Shown piece after piece: positions 17,517-25,941 of a stretch of 64,000 nt of DNA; position 1 is the first letter of the stretch, and each line of letters starts with the position of its first letter. Origin of the DNA: Phycisphaerae bacterium (GTDB lineage: Bacteria > Planctomycetota > Phycisphaerae > UBA1845 > CAIVHJ01). The translations under genes and the position numbers were made by a program. The stretch is taken from contig JAJVHX010000002.1 in the NCBI GenBank assembly GCA_022072405.1, positions 26,105 through 90,104 on the forward strand, given 5' to 3'. The notes under the pieces are model-generated. The model saw only the letters and a program-made list of their open reading frames with translations. It was not told where the DNA came from and did not search any database.

Positions 17517-19124
17517 ATGAGAATCCTCGTGAAGGAAAACAATTCGGTTGTTTCTGACCGGATTTTTCGTCCGGGTCCGATCACCATTGGTTCGTTACCG
17601 GATTGTGCGATTCATCTACCCGATTTACGTATCGCCAATCACCAGGCGTTACTGACGCCGCAGGATGATGGTCAATGGGTACTCGCCAACCTCGGAGGCA
17701 CTTCACGAACGATGCTGAATGGCAGTATGGTGCGCGGCTCGGTACCGATCAGCAACGGTGATCAAATCAATATACAGGATTTCACGCTGGCGGTTTATCT
17801 GGAACATGCCGACCCGAGTGATAAACCGGCAGCTGCACGCGAGGTGGAGAATCGTCGAGTGATTCCGCCGTTGCCGCCAGGTGCCGTCACCAAGCCGGTG
17901 AAGTATGAGATTGCACTGAACCAGCCGCAGATAGAGCAGCTGGTGCAGTGGAACAGTCAACTGGCGGAATGTTCTGACCTGACGGCGATTATCGAGCAGG
18001 TGCTGACTCTGATGATGGATGCATTTCATGCCCATGTGGTGTGGATGGGGATTCGGCGCAGTGCCAAAGGTATGCTGGAGATGGTTCAGGGACGGGATCG
18101 TAATCAGAAAATGGTGGAACAGCCGCGTTATCCGGTGACGTTGAACTACAACAGTCTGGATCATGGTTTGGCGGTCTGGGTGCCCAAACTGCCGCCGGAT
18201 GAAGAACCGGGATCACTGGTCATGCTGCCGCTGCCCAGTCGTGCCGGCCGGCTGGGGCTGTTATATGTCGAGCGCCAGGGTCATACGGGTGGTTTGCGGG
18301 CTGATGAATTTGACCAGTTAATCGCCCTGGGCAGTCTGATTGGATTCCATCTGGAACGAGTGATCGAGAAGCATCAGCAAGTGCGTCAACAGGTGGCGGA
18401 AGCACAGAGTGAAGTGGTGCGGGTAGTGCAGGCTCATCTGGAATTAAAGCAATTACCGGAATGGTCGACGCTGCAGATGGCGGTGCATACCGCGTCGGGA
18501 TATTCGGGCGGCGGGGATTGTTATGATGTACAGACCGCGCCGAACGGTGCGGCGGTGGTGCTGTTGGCCAGCGGGCGCAGCCAGCAGGGAGCCGATGTCG
18601 CCGTGGCGCTGATGGAGATGCGCAGTGCATTCCGTATCGCGGTGGTTCATGGCGACCTGCCCCATGTGATTCTGCAGCAGTTGCAGTGGCTGTTGAAACA
18701 GGATGAATCCCGGGTGGAGCTGCATGCCGCCGTGGTGGTGATTGATCCGCGTACCGGTGCGATGTTGTCGGCGCGGTCCGGCGGGGTGCAGGCGCTGATT
18801 ATCGGGCAAAGCGGATTGCCCAGGCCGTTGCTGGGAGTCGAAGCACCGCTCACACGCCAGGCCAACGAAGAATTAACCAGTCGCAAAGGGATTTTAGGCC
18901 AGGAGGAAACGCTGGCTCTTTATTCGCCGGGGGTAGCGAATCTGCGCGATGAAACGGGTCAGTTGATCAGCCAGGAGGCCTTGGTTGATGAATTGGCCGG
19001 TCTGTATGGCATGGCCGCCCGGACCGCATTGGATGACTGGTTGATGGATATAAAGCCTTATATTCAAGCAGGATGCAACCCGGAAGATGTGACGCTGATG
19101 TTGATTCATCGTGCCCTAGCGTAA
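17517..19124 (+). CDS. FHA-GAF-PP2C (SpoIIE-type) regulator with degraded phosphatase motifs
   Basis: 535 residues from ATG 17517, which has GGGGGAAGG upstream. The N-terminal 90 residues are an FHA phosphothreonine-binding domain (ITIGSLPDC, LRIANHQALL, NLGGTSRTMLNG). Residues about 135-290 look like a GAF domain. The rest is SpoIIE/PP2C-like: GYSGGGDCYDV, a helix ALMEMRSAFRIA, and a C-terminal PEDVTLMLI. Motifs that normally hold the metal-binding Asp residues are changed: the expected DVSGHG position reads LASGRSQQG, and the expected LYTDGV reads LYSPGV. Catalysis is therefore doubtful, and it may be a sensor or scaffold. Cytoplasmic, with no operon partner. Confidence 0.85.
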   Translation: MRILVKENNSVVSDRIFRPGPITIGSLPDCAIHLPDLRIANHQALLTPQDDGQWVLANLGGTSRTMLNGSMVRGSVPISNGDQINIQDFTLAVYLEHADPSDKPAAAREVENRRVIPPLPPGAVTKPVKYEIALNQPQIEQLVQWNSQLAECSDLTAIIEQVLTLMMDAFHAHVVWMGIRRSAKGMLEMVQGRDRNQKMVEQPRYPVTLNYNSLDHGLAVWVPKLPPDEEPGSLVMLPLPSRAGRLGLLYVERQGHTGGLRADEFDQLIALGSLIGFHLERVIEKHQQVRQQVAEAQSEVVRVVQAHLELKQLPEWSTLQMAVHTASGYSGGGDCYDVQTAPNGAAVVLLASGRSQQGADVAVALMEMRSAFRIAVVHGDLPHVILQQLQWLLKQDESRVELHAAVVVIDPRTGAMLSARSGGVQALIIGQSGLPRPLLGVEAPLTRQANEELTSRKGILGQEETLALYSPGVANLRDETGQLISQEALVDELAGLYGMAARTALDDWLMDIKPYIQAGCNPEDVTLMLIHRALA

Positions 19125-19285
19125 AGAATTAGTGCCTCCGGGTTGTCGTTGCACCAGCCATGATCTACACTTAAATGCACCACCGTGGGGTGGGGTATAT
19201 TACCGCAGTTATTTGATACGGATCGACCATCGAATGGTCGATCTGTGTAATTGGGACGACGGCAAATCCTGAGGGAGTAGGTTGC

Positions 19286-20023
19286 TTGCTCAGTTGGTTA
19301 CACAACCAGGTTCAGCGGGTGCCCAGCTCGGCTAATCGCAGTCTGATCGCGCTCGGACTGCTGCTGGTGTGTGGATGCAACACGGTGACGCCCAGCCTGG
19401 CCATTGATAATGCGACCAGCGGAGCCAGCTGCCAGAAGGCGGCGGACGAAACCAGCCTGATCAACACCGTTCTGGTGGAGGTGAATCGCGAGCGCCAGGA
19501 ACGAGGCTTGAATAGCTTGTCGCTGGATGAGTCACTCTCGGTTTTTGCAGGGGACTATGCCTGCATCATGATTGAGCAGGATTTTTTTGGTCATGAAAAT
19601 CCCACTACCGGGCAGACTTTTAACGACCGGTTATGCAACAGCACTTTTCGCGGGTATGTGGCAGGCGAGAATATCGCCAAGGGCTACGTGAATCCGGTGC
19701 AACTGGTCAGCGACTGGATGAACAGCGAGAGTCACCGGGCCAATATACTCAGCGATGAGTTTGTGGCCATGGGTCTGGGAATCCGCATCAGCGGCACCGG
19801 ACAGGCTTTCTGGGTGCAACATTTCGTTGGCGAACCGCCGGAGTATCCGGAACTGGCCTTCGGTTGTGATGAAGTGGAGGAAGCTCCCGCGGAAAGCAGT
19901 TCCAGCGGATTGCTGGGATCGCTGAATGACAGCCCGACACTGCCGATGTCTTTACTGCCCCTGCCGGATGAACTGACCCGGGAGGTCACGCCAACAGCGG
20001 ACGATCGTTCCGCTGCCGAATAA
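19286..20023 (+). CDS. CAP/SCP-domain lipoprotein
   Basis: 245 residues starting at TTG 19286 (TTG 19282 is in another frame); GAGGGAG is about 10 bases upstream. A hydrophobic stretch ending in LLVCGC is a lipobox near residue 30. Residues 60-190 form a CAP domain: LVEVNRERQERGLNSLSLDE, the GHENP segment, AGENIAKGY, and the closing DWMNSESHRANIL, with the His and Glu residues of the CAP cavity. Bacterial CAP proteins are extracellular and mostly uncharacterised. The Ser/Pro-rich tail of about 50 residues overlaps the convergent permease gene by 38 bases. Confidence 0.88.
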   Translation: MLSWLHNQVQRVPSSANRSLIALGLLLVCGCNTVTPSLAIDNATSGASCQKAADETSLINTVLVEVNRERQERGLNSLSLDESLSVFAGDYACIMIEQDFFGHENPTTGQTFNDRLCNSTFRGYVAGENIAKGYVNPVQLVSDWMNSESHRANILSDEFVAMGLGIRISGTGQAFWVQHFVGEPPEYPELAFGCDEVEEAPAESSSSGLLGSLNDSPTLPMSLLPLPDELTREVTPTADDRSAAE

Positions 20024-21065
20024 GCACGATTAAGAAGAAGAAACCGCCGAGCACGTTGGTGACCACGCCGACGGGCAATTCCAGGGCATGGCTGCTGGAA
20101 TACCAGCCCAGCAGATTGCGGGCGAGGCAGTCGCAGATCGGCAGCAGGCTCATGCCGAAGAGCAGGCAGGCGGGCAGCAGCCAGCGATGGCTGGGGCCGA
20201 TGAGACTGCGCATGGTGTGGGGAACAAGCAGGCCCACGAAGGCGATCGGCCCGCAGAGGGCGACGATCATCGCGGTCATGGTTGAGGCAATAAAATAAGA
20301 TAAAGCGCGGGTGAGTGCGACATTCACTCCGCGACTGGCGGCGAGCTGCTCTCCCATCATCAACAGATCGAGCGAGCGATGCATCAGCCAGAGAGCGACA
20401 GCGCCAGCGCCCACCACGAGTGCGACCAGGAGTCTGATTCGACCGGGGCCGATGACATCGACGCTGCCGATCAGCCAGTAGATCACGGCCTGCAGTTCAT
20501 ATTGGCGCATGAAATATTGCATGAGGACGATGCCCGCGCCGCAGATGAAATTGATGCATACACCGGCGAGCAGCAGTGTGGCTGTGGAACGGTCGCGGCG
20601 TAACTGGGCCAGTCCATAAACCATCATCACCACCGCCAGTGCCCCGATTAAAGCCAGCACCATCATACCGATACCGCCCAGCCAGGCGGGATGCAGCCCC
20701 AGAGCCAGCCCAAGAACGATCGCCAGACTGGCACCAGAAGAGATGCCGAGGGTGAAGGGTTCAGCCAGCGGATTGCGAAAGAGTGCCTGAAAGATCATCC
20801 CGGAAAGGGCCAGGCCGGCGCCGGCGATCATGGCCAGGTGCAGACGCGGTTTGCGCAATTGTTCCATGATCATGGGTAACTGGTCGGGGTCGTGGCGGAT
20901 GGCGCTGAGGCGCGGGGTGAACCAGATGGTGAGGAGCAGCAGCGTGAGTAATCCGGCGAGCAGGATCAGGCGGGTGGTGGAGGATGAAGATCCGCGTGGG
21001 CTGAAGCCTGCGGCTCCCTGGTTCGCAGTCTGGTGGGGGGATATGAGTGGAGTGGGTTCAGACAT
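19986..21065 (-). CDS. FecCD/BtuC-type ABC importer permease
   Basis: 359 residues from ATG 21065, which overlaps the stop of the upstream ATPase gene (ATGTCTGA). Nine to ten membrane segments. FecCD family motifs include AGAGLALSGMIFQALFRNPLAEPFTLGISSGA and ICGAGIVLMQYF, PIAFVGLLVPH and PVGVVTNVLGGFFFLIVL at the end. It forms the membrane channel for B12 or ferric-siderophore uptake with the adjacent ATPase. The binding protein is probably the 23665-24675 gene. The N-terminal cytoplasmic tail (residues about 15-28) is encoded by a copy of the palindromic repeat. Confidence 0.93.
   Translation of the reverse strand: MSEPTPLISPHQTANQGAAGFSPRGSSSSTTRLILLAGLLTLLLLTIWFTPRLSAIRHDPDQLPMIMEQLRKPRLHLAMIAGAGLALSGMIFQALFRNPLAEPFTLGISSGASLAIVLGLALGLHPAWLGGIGMMVLALIGALAVVMMVYGLAQLRRDRSTATLLLAGVCINFICGAGIVLMQYFMRQYELQAVIYWLIGSVDVIGPGRIRLLVALVVGAGAVALWLMHRSLDLLMMGEQLAASRGVNVALTRALSYFIASTMTAMIVALCGPIAFVGLLVPHTMRSLIGPSHRWLLPACLLFGMSLLPICDCLARNLLGWYSSSHALELPVGVVTNVLGGFFFLIVLIRQRNDRPLLA
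20989..21020 (+). repeat. Palindromic repeat (REP-like) inside the permease gene
   Basis: Core CGTGGGCTGAAGCCTGCGGC. Read on the minus strand it encodes AAGFSPRGS in the tail before the first membrane helix, in frame. Confidence 0.85.
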
Positions 21066-21849
21066 GCAGCAGAATCCTCTCCTGTCCGGTGGGCGTGGTG
21101 ATCCGTTGAAAATCAGCCTGGAAGATCTGTTGGGGGTGATCGGAGTTAACGAATATTTTTGCGGGTTCGTCGTAGAGCAGTTGCTGGTTGGCAAGGGCCA
21201 GAACGCGTGCATCCAGCATCAGGGCGAGATTCAGATCGTGTGAAACAAAGAGAATAGTACGGCCCTGGGTGCGCAGCTGCTGCAGCAACGTGATGAGTTG
21301 CTGCTGATGGTGCGGGTCCAGGGCGGTGGTAGGTTCATCGAGAAAAAGCGCTGGGCTTTGCTGGGCCAGGGCTGCGGCGAGGAATACCTTCTGTCGTTCG
21401 CCCCCGGAGAGGCAGCTGACAAGCCGTTCCCGGAAATCGGTCAGACCGGTGGTGTGCAGAGCGTCGGTGATGATCTGTTCATCGGCACGCGAGTGAACGG
21501 CGAAGGGGCCGCGCTGGGCGTAGCGCGCGGCGGCGACCAGATCGTGAACAGTAAAACCGGTGAAGCCTTCGTAGAGTTGCGGAACGTAGGCGATGGCGCA
21601 GGCAATCGCGCGACGCGAGGTCAGTACCAGGGGACGTTGGTTCAGAGTGATCTGACCACTGGTAACCGGCAGCAAGCCCATCAGCGCCGACAGCAACGAA
21701 GTCTTGCCTACACCATTGGGCCCAATCAGAGCGATACACTCACCGGGCTGAATGGTGAAGGAGATATCGCGCAGCACGATTCGACCGCCACGATCCAGAG
21801 TCAGATTCTCTGCCTGCAGGAATGATTGAATCTGTTGAGTCACGTCCAT
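21058..21849 (-). CDS. ABC importer ATP-binding protein (FepC/BtuD type)
   Basis: 263 residues. Walker A is IGPNGVGKTSLL near residue 43, the signature is CLSGGERQK near 146, Walker B is ALFLDEPTTALDP, and the switch His is VSHDLN. The A-loop and Q-loop (YVPQLYEGF) are present. It energises the permease encoded directly downstream, with which it overlaps by 8 bases. Whether iron chelates or cobalamin is the substrate cannot be decided, as no riboswitch was seen upstream. Confidence 0.95.
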   Translation of the reverse strand: MDVTQQIQSFLQAENLTLDRGGRIVLRDISFTIQPGECIALIGPNGVGKTSLLSALMGLLPVTSGQITLNQRPLVLTSRRAIACAIAYVPQLYEGFTGFTVHDLVAAARYAQRGPFAVHSRADEQIITDALHTTGLTDFRERLVSCLSGGERQKVFLAAALAQQSPALFLDEPTTALDPHHQQQLITLLQQLRTQGRTILFVSHDLNLALMLDARVLALANQQLLYDEPAKIFVNSDHPQQIFQADFQRITTPTGQERILLHV

Positions 21850-22036
21850 ACTTTACCGGGAATCGCATGAGGGGCCTAGTGTGCAGCGAACGTGCGGATT
21901 ACGTGGTCAGATTACAAAAGTAGGGTGCAATTATAGTTGTGAGCAGCAGAGTCAGGTCGTACACTCTGACAGTTGAAGGGATCATGCGGTACAGCTGGAT
22001 CCCTGTCGCGCGGGTGATCTTGCGGAGAACAAGCTG

Positions 22037-22942
22037 ATGAATTCAGAAGGTCGATTCGGAAGCGGTGCCGTTTTTTCTCGGTCGCGATGGCTTCAGCTGG
22101 CGGTGTTGAGCTGTGTGTTATGGGCGCCAAGCGCAGCATATGCGGAGATTCCGCCCCGGCCGGTGGAAGGAATGATCTGGGACAGCGCCGAACTGCTCAA
22201 TCAGGATGATCGCCAGGTTATCGAACGCTACCAGCAGGAGGCCCTGGAGCAACAGGGCGCGACCATCATGGTCGTTACGTTGCATCGGCTGGCAGATTAT
22301 GGTGGAGACGCGGATGACATGGAGTCTTTCGCGCGAAAGTGGTTTGATACCTGGCAGATCGGCCTGGCGGGAAAAAATATCGGTGTGCTGCTGCTGGTGA
22401 GTGATGGCGACCGCCGGGCCCGGATCGAGCTGGGCGCGGACTGGGGTCGGGGATGGGATGGGCGGTGCGCACAGATCATGAATGGTGATCTGGTGCCGGA
22501 GTTCAAGCGGGGTGATTATTCGAAAGGAATATTGGCGGGAGTGCGATCGCTGACCCTAATGGCGAAAGAGCGAGCGACCCGCCCGGTTTCGGCCGGATCT
22601 TCGCCTTCTCGAATTGACTATGCACCCTCCGTTCGTGCTGTGGAGGGGATCGGGGGATTTGCATGTCTGTTCATGTTGCTGCCCGTGCTGTTTTTTTTTG
22701 TCATTCTATCGCGGATATTCAGTTTTTTTCGCAGAGTTGGTGGAGGCTATACGAACATGGGGTATTGGCCTCGCCGCCGACGCTCCAGCTGGTTCAATCA
22801 CGGATGGAGTAGCGGTGGAATGGGTCGCCGGGGCAGTGGATTTTCCAGAGGTGGTGGAGCCGGCAGAGGTTGGAGTGGTGGTAGTTCCATTCACAGCGGT
22901 GGTGGATTTTCCGGTGGTGGTGGAGCCAGCGGACGTTGGTAA
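22037..22942 (+). CDS. TPM-domain membrane protein (YgcG family)
   Basis: 301 residues. A signal peptide (hydrophobic stretch to AYA near residue 35) leads into a TPM domain at about 40-180: IWDSAELLNQDDRQVIERY, IMVVTLHRLADYGG, NIGVLLLVSDGDRRARIELG and GDYSKGILAGV. A membrane helix (CLFMLLPVLFFFVILSRIF) follows, then a Gly/Ser/Arg-rich tail with SGGGFSGGGG repeats, the usual YgcG architecture. Members are linked to photosystem assembly or acid phosphatase activity, but bacterial roles are unclear. A second TPM gene follows 20 bases downstream, so the two are likely one unit. Confidence 0.9.
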   Translation: MNSEGRFGSGAVFSRSRWLQLAVLSCVLWAPSAAYAEIPPRPVEGMIWDSAELLNQDDRQVIERYQQEALEQQGATIMVVTLHRLADYGGDADDMESFARKWFDTWQIGLAGKNIGVLLLVSDGDRRARIELGADWGRGWDGRCAQIMNGDLVPEFKRGDYSKGILAGVRSLTLMAKERATRPVSAGSSPSRIDYAPSVRAVEGIGGFACLFMLLPVLFFFVILSRIFSFFRRVGGGYTNMGYWPRRRRSSWFNHGWSSGGMGRRGSGFSRGGGAGRGWSGGSSIHSGGGFSGGGGASGRW

Positions 22943-22962
22943 ATCAGTGGGAGAAGTACGTC

Positions 22963-23643
22963 ATGAATGCGCTGCGATTTCTGAATGCTGCGGACCGGCA
23001 GGCTGTTGAACAAGCCATCGCCGAGTCCGAGAAACAATCTGCTGTTCAAATCGTCTGTGCAGTGGCGACGGAATCGGGTCGTTATGATCGTGCCGAAGCC
23101 TTCATCGGTTTTTTGTGTGCATTAGTCGGACTGGTGCTGGTCAATATTTTTTATACCGAACTGGTGCAGGTTGACCAGCAGTGGGGCAGCACCCCGGCTC
23201 CGCTGATCTGGCAGTTTATGGCCGTGGCAGGGGGATTTGTAGCTGGGCAGTTGGCAGCGAGTTATCTACACCCGCTGCGGCGTTTGCTGGTCAGTCATGC
23301 AGAGATGGAAGCCGAAGTTGCACGCGCGGGCGCGCTGGTGTTCCACCAACAACGGTTGGCCAACACGCCATTACGCGGCGGCGTATTGATTTATGTTTCG
23401 CTCTTTGAACGGAGAGTGTTGATCTTGGCTGATCAGGCGGCGATGGCGGTGCTGGACCAGGCGGGTGTGGAGGCGCTGCGTGATCTGGCGGTCGAGCGCT
23501 TACGCAGGCGGCAATACCGGGCGACGCTGGTTGATGTGGTACAGGAGGTGGGTCAGCGGTTGTGCGGGGCTTTTGAAAATGCGGGTGCGATCGAAGCGGC
23601 CGCTCTGCCCAATGAACTGCTGCTGGTTCACCCCCGCCCCTGA
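22963..23643 (+). CDS. Second TPM-domain membrane protein
   Basis: 226 residues from ATG 22963, with GTGGGAGAAG before it. A short N-terminal part (LNAADRQAVEQAIAESEKQSAVQIVCAVA) matches the start of a TPM domain. Two hydrophobic helices (IGFLCALVGLVLVNIFY and APLIWQFMAVAGGFVAGQLAASYL) are inserted, and the rest of the domain follows (GGVLIYVSLFERRVLILADQA). This split layout is the usual one for the TPM partner encoded after YgcG-like genes. It ends 21 bases before the convergent binding-protein gene. Confidence 0.85.
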   Translation: MNALRFLNAADRQAVEQAIAESEKQSAVQIVCAVATESGRYDRAEAFIGFLCALVGLVLVNIFYTELVQVDQQWGSTPAPLIWQFMAVAGGFVAGQLAASYLHPLRRLLVSHAEMEAEVARAGALVFHQQRLANTPLRGGVLIYVSLFERRVLILADQAAMAVLDQAGVEALRDLAVERLRRRQYRATLVDVVQEVGQRLCGAFENAGAIEAAALPNELLLVHPRP

Positions 23644-23664
23644 TGAACGACCGTGTTCATCGGC

Positions 23665-24675
23665 TCATGGACCAGCAACGTGCAGTGCCGCGATCATATC
23701 GTGCAGGGCGATATTGATACGCGGACCGGGAGTGACCGCCGCGGTGGTGGGGAGGGTGCAGAGGCGGTGCTGAGCGAAGACGGGTAATTGGCTCATCGGG
23801 GCCCAGGATTGGTAGAGTTGATCGAGGTCGCGGGGTTCATCGGGAGGGCGGGCTTCAAGGATGAGATCGGGATTAGCCGCCACAACGGTTTCGAGGGGGA
23901 CGCGGGGCCATTCCAGGGCAGTGAATCCGGTGAGGGCATTGGAATAACCGGCGAGCTGGAGCAGGTTGTCGAGATGGCTGCCCGGTCCGGCGGCGTAGAG
24001 GGATTGCGGCTGAGCTGGCAGCGGGTCGATGGTGAGAAGCACCTTGGCAGCGCGATGGTCGCCGGAGGCGCTGGAGAGTTTAAGTAGATCGAGCTGCAGA
24101 TTTTCGCGGAGCAGTTTTGCGGTTTTTGGGCGGTTCACGTGTTGCCCTAATTTGTCGATGGCGGTGTAGATTTCGTCGATGGTGTTGTCGGGCAGCGTTT
24201 CGTAAGGCAACTGGAGTTGGGTTAATTCTTCGGCGAGCTTGGGGCTGCGGGCGGTAATCAGAATCAGGTCAGGCTGCAGAGCGATAATTTTTTCAAAATT
24301 AGTATCGCTGTAGGCGCCGATAATCGTGGCGGACTGGATGGTCGGCGGATGGGTGCAGTACTGGGTTCGGCCGACCACGCGATCGGCCAGGCCGAGGGCG
24401 GCACACAATTCACTGGTGCTGGGGGCAATGCAAACGATGCGTTTTGGCCCCAGGCCGATCTCACCGGGGTCCACCTGCGGATGCATCGTGTAGTCCGTCA
24501 CTTCCGGAATGTTCGGGGTGGGTTGGGTGGTGGATTGGGCGCGGATGATGGAGATGGGAAAAAATGAGAGACTTAACAGAAATATCACAAATGAAAGTTC
24601 GCAACGGATGAAGCCCGCGGCTTGGTGGAATAATTGAAATGTCGAGCGGGTGATTAATTTGCTATGGGGGTGCAT
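23665..24675 (-). CDS. BtuF/FepB-like periplasmic substrate-binding protein
   Basis: 336 residues. The signal region has a hydrophobic stretch (FVIFLLSLSFFPISIIRA) ending near residue 47. The mature part is a class III binding protein: RIVCIAPSTSELCAALGLADRVVGRTQYC, then the EKIIALQPDLILI motif and, in the second lobe, AANPDLILEA and GPRINIALHDMI. The fold binds iron-siderophores or corrinoids. It probably serves the BtuCD-type transporter at 19986-21849, though two TPM genes on the other strand separate them. The n-region before the signal helix is encoded by a palindromic repeat copy at 24597-24640. No strong ribosome site is seen, so the start is less certain. Confidence 0.88.
   Translation of the reverse strand: MHPHSKLITRSTFQLFHQAAGFIRCELSFVIFLLSLSFFPISIIRAQSTTQPTPNIPEVTDYTMHPQVDPGEIGLGPKRIVCIAPSTSELCAALGLADRVVGRTQYCTHPPTIQSATIIGAYSDTNFEKIIALQPDLILITARSPKLAEELTQLQLPYETLPDNTIDEIYTAIDKLGQHVNRPKTAKLLRENLQLDLLKLSSASGDHRAAKVLLTIDPLPAQPQSLYAAGPGSHLDNLLQLAGYSNALTGFTALEWPRVPLETVVAANPDLILEARPPDEPRDLDQLYQSWAPMSQLPVFAQHRLCTLPTTAAVTPGPRINIALHDMIAALHVAGP
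24597..24640 (+). repeat. Palindromic repeat (REP-like), divergent copy within the binding-protein 5' end
   Basis: GTTCGCAACGGATGAAGCCCGCGGCTTGG keeps the right arm and loop, while the left arm is worn. It spans the sequence encoding the n-region of the signal peptide. Confidence 0.65.
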
Positions 24676-24716
24676 GGGACGCTATTCTATCGGTTGGTGA
24701 TGGAGGAACCAAGCCT

Positions 24717-25907
24717 ATGGCAGCAGCGAGTTTATTTGATCGTCCGCACCACAGTGGGTTGCGGGTGGTGGTGACCGGACAGGTGGGCATCGATAAGAAG
24801 CCCTTTCTGCAGGAGCTGGTGCATCTGGCCCAGCGGCGAGGGCGGAATGTGGTCCTGTGCAACGTCGGCGACATGATGTATGCGGAGTCGCCGGATGTGG
24901 CTTCGGGGCGGATTCTGGACCTGCCCCGGGCCCGGCTGGATGCGCTGCGGCGGAGCGTTTTCAAGGATGTGATCAGCATCGTGGAGCGCAGCGAGAATTC
25001 GATCATCAACACTCACGCCACTTTCCGCTGGAAGCATGGGTTGTTTCCGGCTTACGATCAGGACCAGATGGAGCAACTGAACGCGGATATCTATATCACG
25101 CTGGTGGATAATGTGGATGCGGTGCATGAGCGGCTGACGCGAGAACACGGAGTTCGCCACACGCTGAAAGATATTCTGGTGTGGCGGGAAGAGGAGATGG
25201 TGGTGACCAAGTGTCTGGCGCGGGCGGTGCGCGGCCACGGCTGCTACTATGTTTTTGCCCGCGGGATGGAGGACCGGACCACGATCGAATCGCTTTATCG
25301 GTTGCTGTTTGAACCGCAGCGCAAGCGGGTTTATCCCTCGTTCCCGATGACCCATGTGATGGATATGCCGGAAGTGCTGGCGGAGATCGATTCTTTCCGG
25401 GCGGCGCTTGCGGATCATTTTATCACGTTTGATCCGGGCGATCTGGATGAGAAGCGGCTGCTGTTCTACGCCGGGCAGGCGATTCAGAATGGGGAAAACA
25501 CCTTTACGCTGGAGATTCACGCCCGGTGGGTGACGTTCGACGCCCACGAGGTGTCGCGCGTCGCCGCTGATATCGACGGGCAGATTTATGCCCGCGATTT
25601 CGAGCTGATTGATCAATCGGACATGATTGTCAGCTATGTGCCCGAACTGCCGAGCGGCAAGCCGGGGCTGAGCAGCGGCGTGGAGCGCGAGCTGCAACAT
25701 GCTTTCGAGATGACCCGCGAAGTCTATGTGGTCTGGAAACCGAAAACCGAGCCGTCACCTTTTGTGACGGAGACGTCAACAAAGATTTTTGCTACGGTGG
25801 CGGACGCGCTGCAGCATTTTCAGCAACTGGGCTATATCCGTGAATTACAACTGACGCTCGATGAGAAAGCGATTGGAGCTCCGCGCGAACGCGGACGCTT
25901 CGGCTGA
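24717..25907 (+). CDS. Nucleotide-kinase-like and deoxyribosyltransferase-like two-domain protein
   Basis: 396 residues. The N-terminal half looks like an AAA-type or archaeal adenylate-kinase-like nucleotide fold: LRVVVTGQVGIDKKPFLQEL, then SIINTHATFRWKHGLFPA, which resembles the ADK-like HATF...G pattern. The P-loop is unusual, with GQVGIDKKPF in place of GxxGxGKST. The C-terminal 130 residues (YARDFELIDQSDMIVSYVPELPSGKPGLSSGVERELQHAFEM, then VYVVWKPKTEPSPF) look like a nucleoside deoxyribosyltransferase or MTH538-like Rossmann fold. No exact homologue is known to me. It is divergent from the binding protein and followed 34 bases later by arsM. Function unknown; a nucleotide-processing role is inferred. 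Confidence 0.72.
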   Translation: MAAASLFDRPHHSGLRVVVTGQVGIDKKPFLQELVHLAQRRGRNVVLCNVGDMMYAESPDVASGRILDLPRARLDALRRSVFKDVISIVERSENSIINTHATFRWKHGLFPAYDQDQMEQLNADIYITLVDNVDAVHERLTREHGVRHTLKDILVWREEEMVVTKCLARAVRGHGCYYVFARGMEDRTTIESLYRLLFEPQRKRVYPSFPMTHVMDMPEVLAEIDSFRAALADHFITFDPGDLDEKRLLFYAGQAIQNGENTFTLEIHARWVTFDAHEVSRVAADIDGQIYARDFELIDQSDMIVSYVPELPSGKPGLSSGVERELQHAFEMTREVYVVWKPKTEPSPFVTETSTKIFATVADALQHFQQLGYIRELQLTLDEKAIGAPRERGRFG

Positions 25908-25941
25908 TGAATGACCATGCGGTGATATGGAGGCATTAGCC

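Noticed and set aside
19218..19244. GATCGACCATCGAATGGTCGATC hairpin before the CAP gene
   Set aside because: No T-run and no sign of an operator; left as an unassigned palindrome.
21850..22036. Possible cobalamin riboswitch upstream of the BtuCD-type genes
   Set aside because: No B12-box-like conserved block could be found on the minus strand.
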